Below are positions 63,640-64,000 of a DNA stretch of 64,000 bases, in pieces; position 1 is the first letter of the stretch, and every line of letters begins with the position of its first letter. The translations under genes and the position numbers were made by a program. The DNA lies in the NCBI GenBank assembly GCA_948146395.1, contig OX411552.1, forward strand, positions 53,866,399-53,930,398, written 5' to 3'. The notes under the pieces were generated by a model that saw nothing but the letters and a program-made list of their open reading frames with translations, had not been told where the DNA came from and searched no databases. The DNA comes from Fragum whitleyi. Taxonomy: Eukaryota; Mollusca; Bivalvia; Cardiida; Cardiidae.

Positions 63640-64000
63640 AGAAAATATTTAATAACCATCATATCGTCAACGTAATTCTAAAAGCTCGTAACAACACATT
63701 GTTCAAAGATGTGATTACGAGCTTTGGAAATTACAATAACGATATTTTTCTATGTCCACAATACTTTCTACCCAGGCAGAAAGACGGTTTTTTTTAATCC
63801 ACAAAGTTATTATCATAAAAATCTTTGAATTTTGAGCAGCCTTTTTAACGATTGTCTTGTAATTGGTTAAAACGTTAAAAGAAATCCGATCAGCCGATTA
63901 GTCAGAATCCGTGCTGTTATTCATCAAAACAGTGTATGGTTAAGGCTGAGATACAAAAATACCAGCTTCTTCAATTAAAGATAATATAAGTTGATAAACA
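63640..64000. other. Right edge of the window, no feature recognised
   Basis: AT-rich sequence. ACGAGCTTT and AAAGCTCGT at about 63684 and 63717 form a small inverted repeat. Nothing coding is seen. Confidence 0.3.

Overview
The window looks like nuclear DNA of a bivalve mollusc, probably a clam-type species; the species itself cannot be fixed from sequence alone. The evidence is intron-containing animal genes set in AT-rich intergenic DNA, together with dispersed repeats that I associate with bivalves: elements opening TTTTTAGCTCACCTGAGC and carrying satellite-like cores, and tRNA-headed SINEs ending in a conserved 3' core and ATCAATCAATCAA tails. I see no operons, ribosomal RNA, CRISPR array or prokaryotic signals.

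Three protein-coding genes can be supported. (1) TP53RK/Bud32 on the minus strand, two exons (7186-7003 and 4599-4112), the small atypical kinase of the KEOPS tRNA-modification complex. (2) A GABARAPL2/GATE-16 orthologue on the plus strand, four exons (17650-22804), a ubiquitin-like autophagy modifier of 118 residues. (3) A divergent forkhead transcription factor, closest by eye to FoxH, with its whole recognised coding region in one exon (53961-55163). The three genes are unrelated in function and simply share a neighbourhood.

Nearly everything else is mobile or repetitive DNA. From left to right: a SINE and a 145-bp-monomer Helentron-like element (1-2243); nested TIR elements and tRNA-like repeats around TP53RK (2262-7200); a large imperfect inverted repeat with about 200-bp modules (7545-10860); a second 145-bp element (12084-12765); a CpG-dense TIR element (13429-13968); a 185-190-bp tandem array (14660-15600); an element whose inverted ends are short repeated words (16219-17524), ending 125 bp upstream of the GABARAPL2 start codon; nested satellite-core elements (24235-29621 and 29965-31087); a fold-back TTAA element (31347-32628); a perfect 345-bp tandem duplication (33923-34612); a chain of TTAA elements sharing target sites (35587-37687); a CGTACGAT-rich TIR element (46518-48456); a head-to-tail dimer of a word-repeat element (49475-52151); decayed LINE reverse transcriptase (52155-52990); and further MITEs downstream of the forkhead gene, one of them inserted exactly at its stop codon.

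The most interesting pattern is the variety of non-autonomous elements. At least six satellite-core families share the same terminal signature (TTTTTAGCTC at the head, CTCTTGTT at the tail). Three unrelated-looking families have inverted ends built from repeated 13-17-bp words. Four families use TTAA target sites. Several families of 70-140-bp perfect hairpins recur. No transposase or Rep/helicase gene is visible, so all of these must be moved in trans or be dead.
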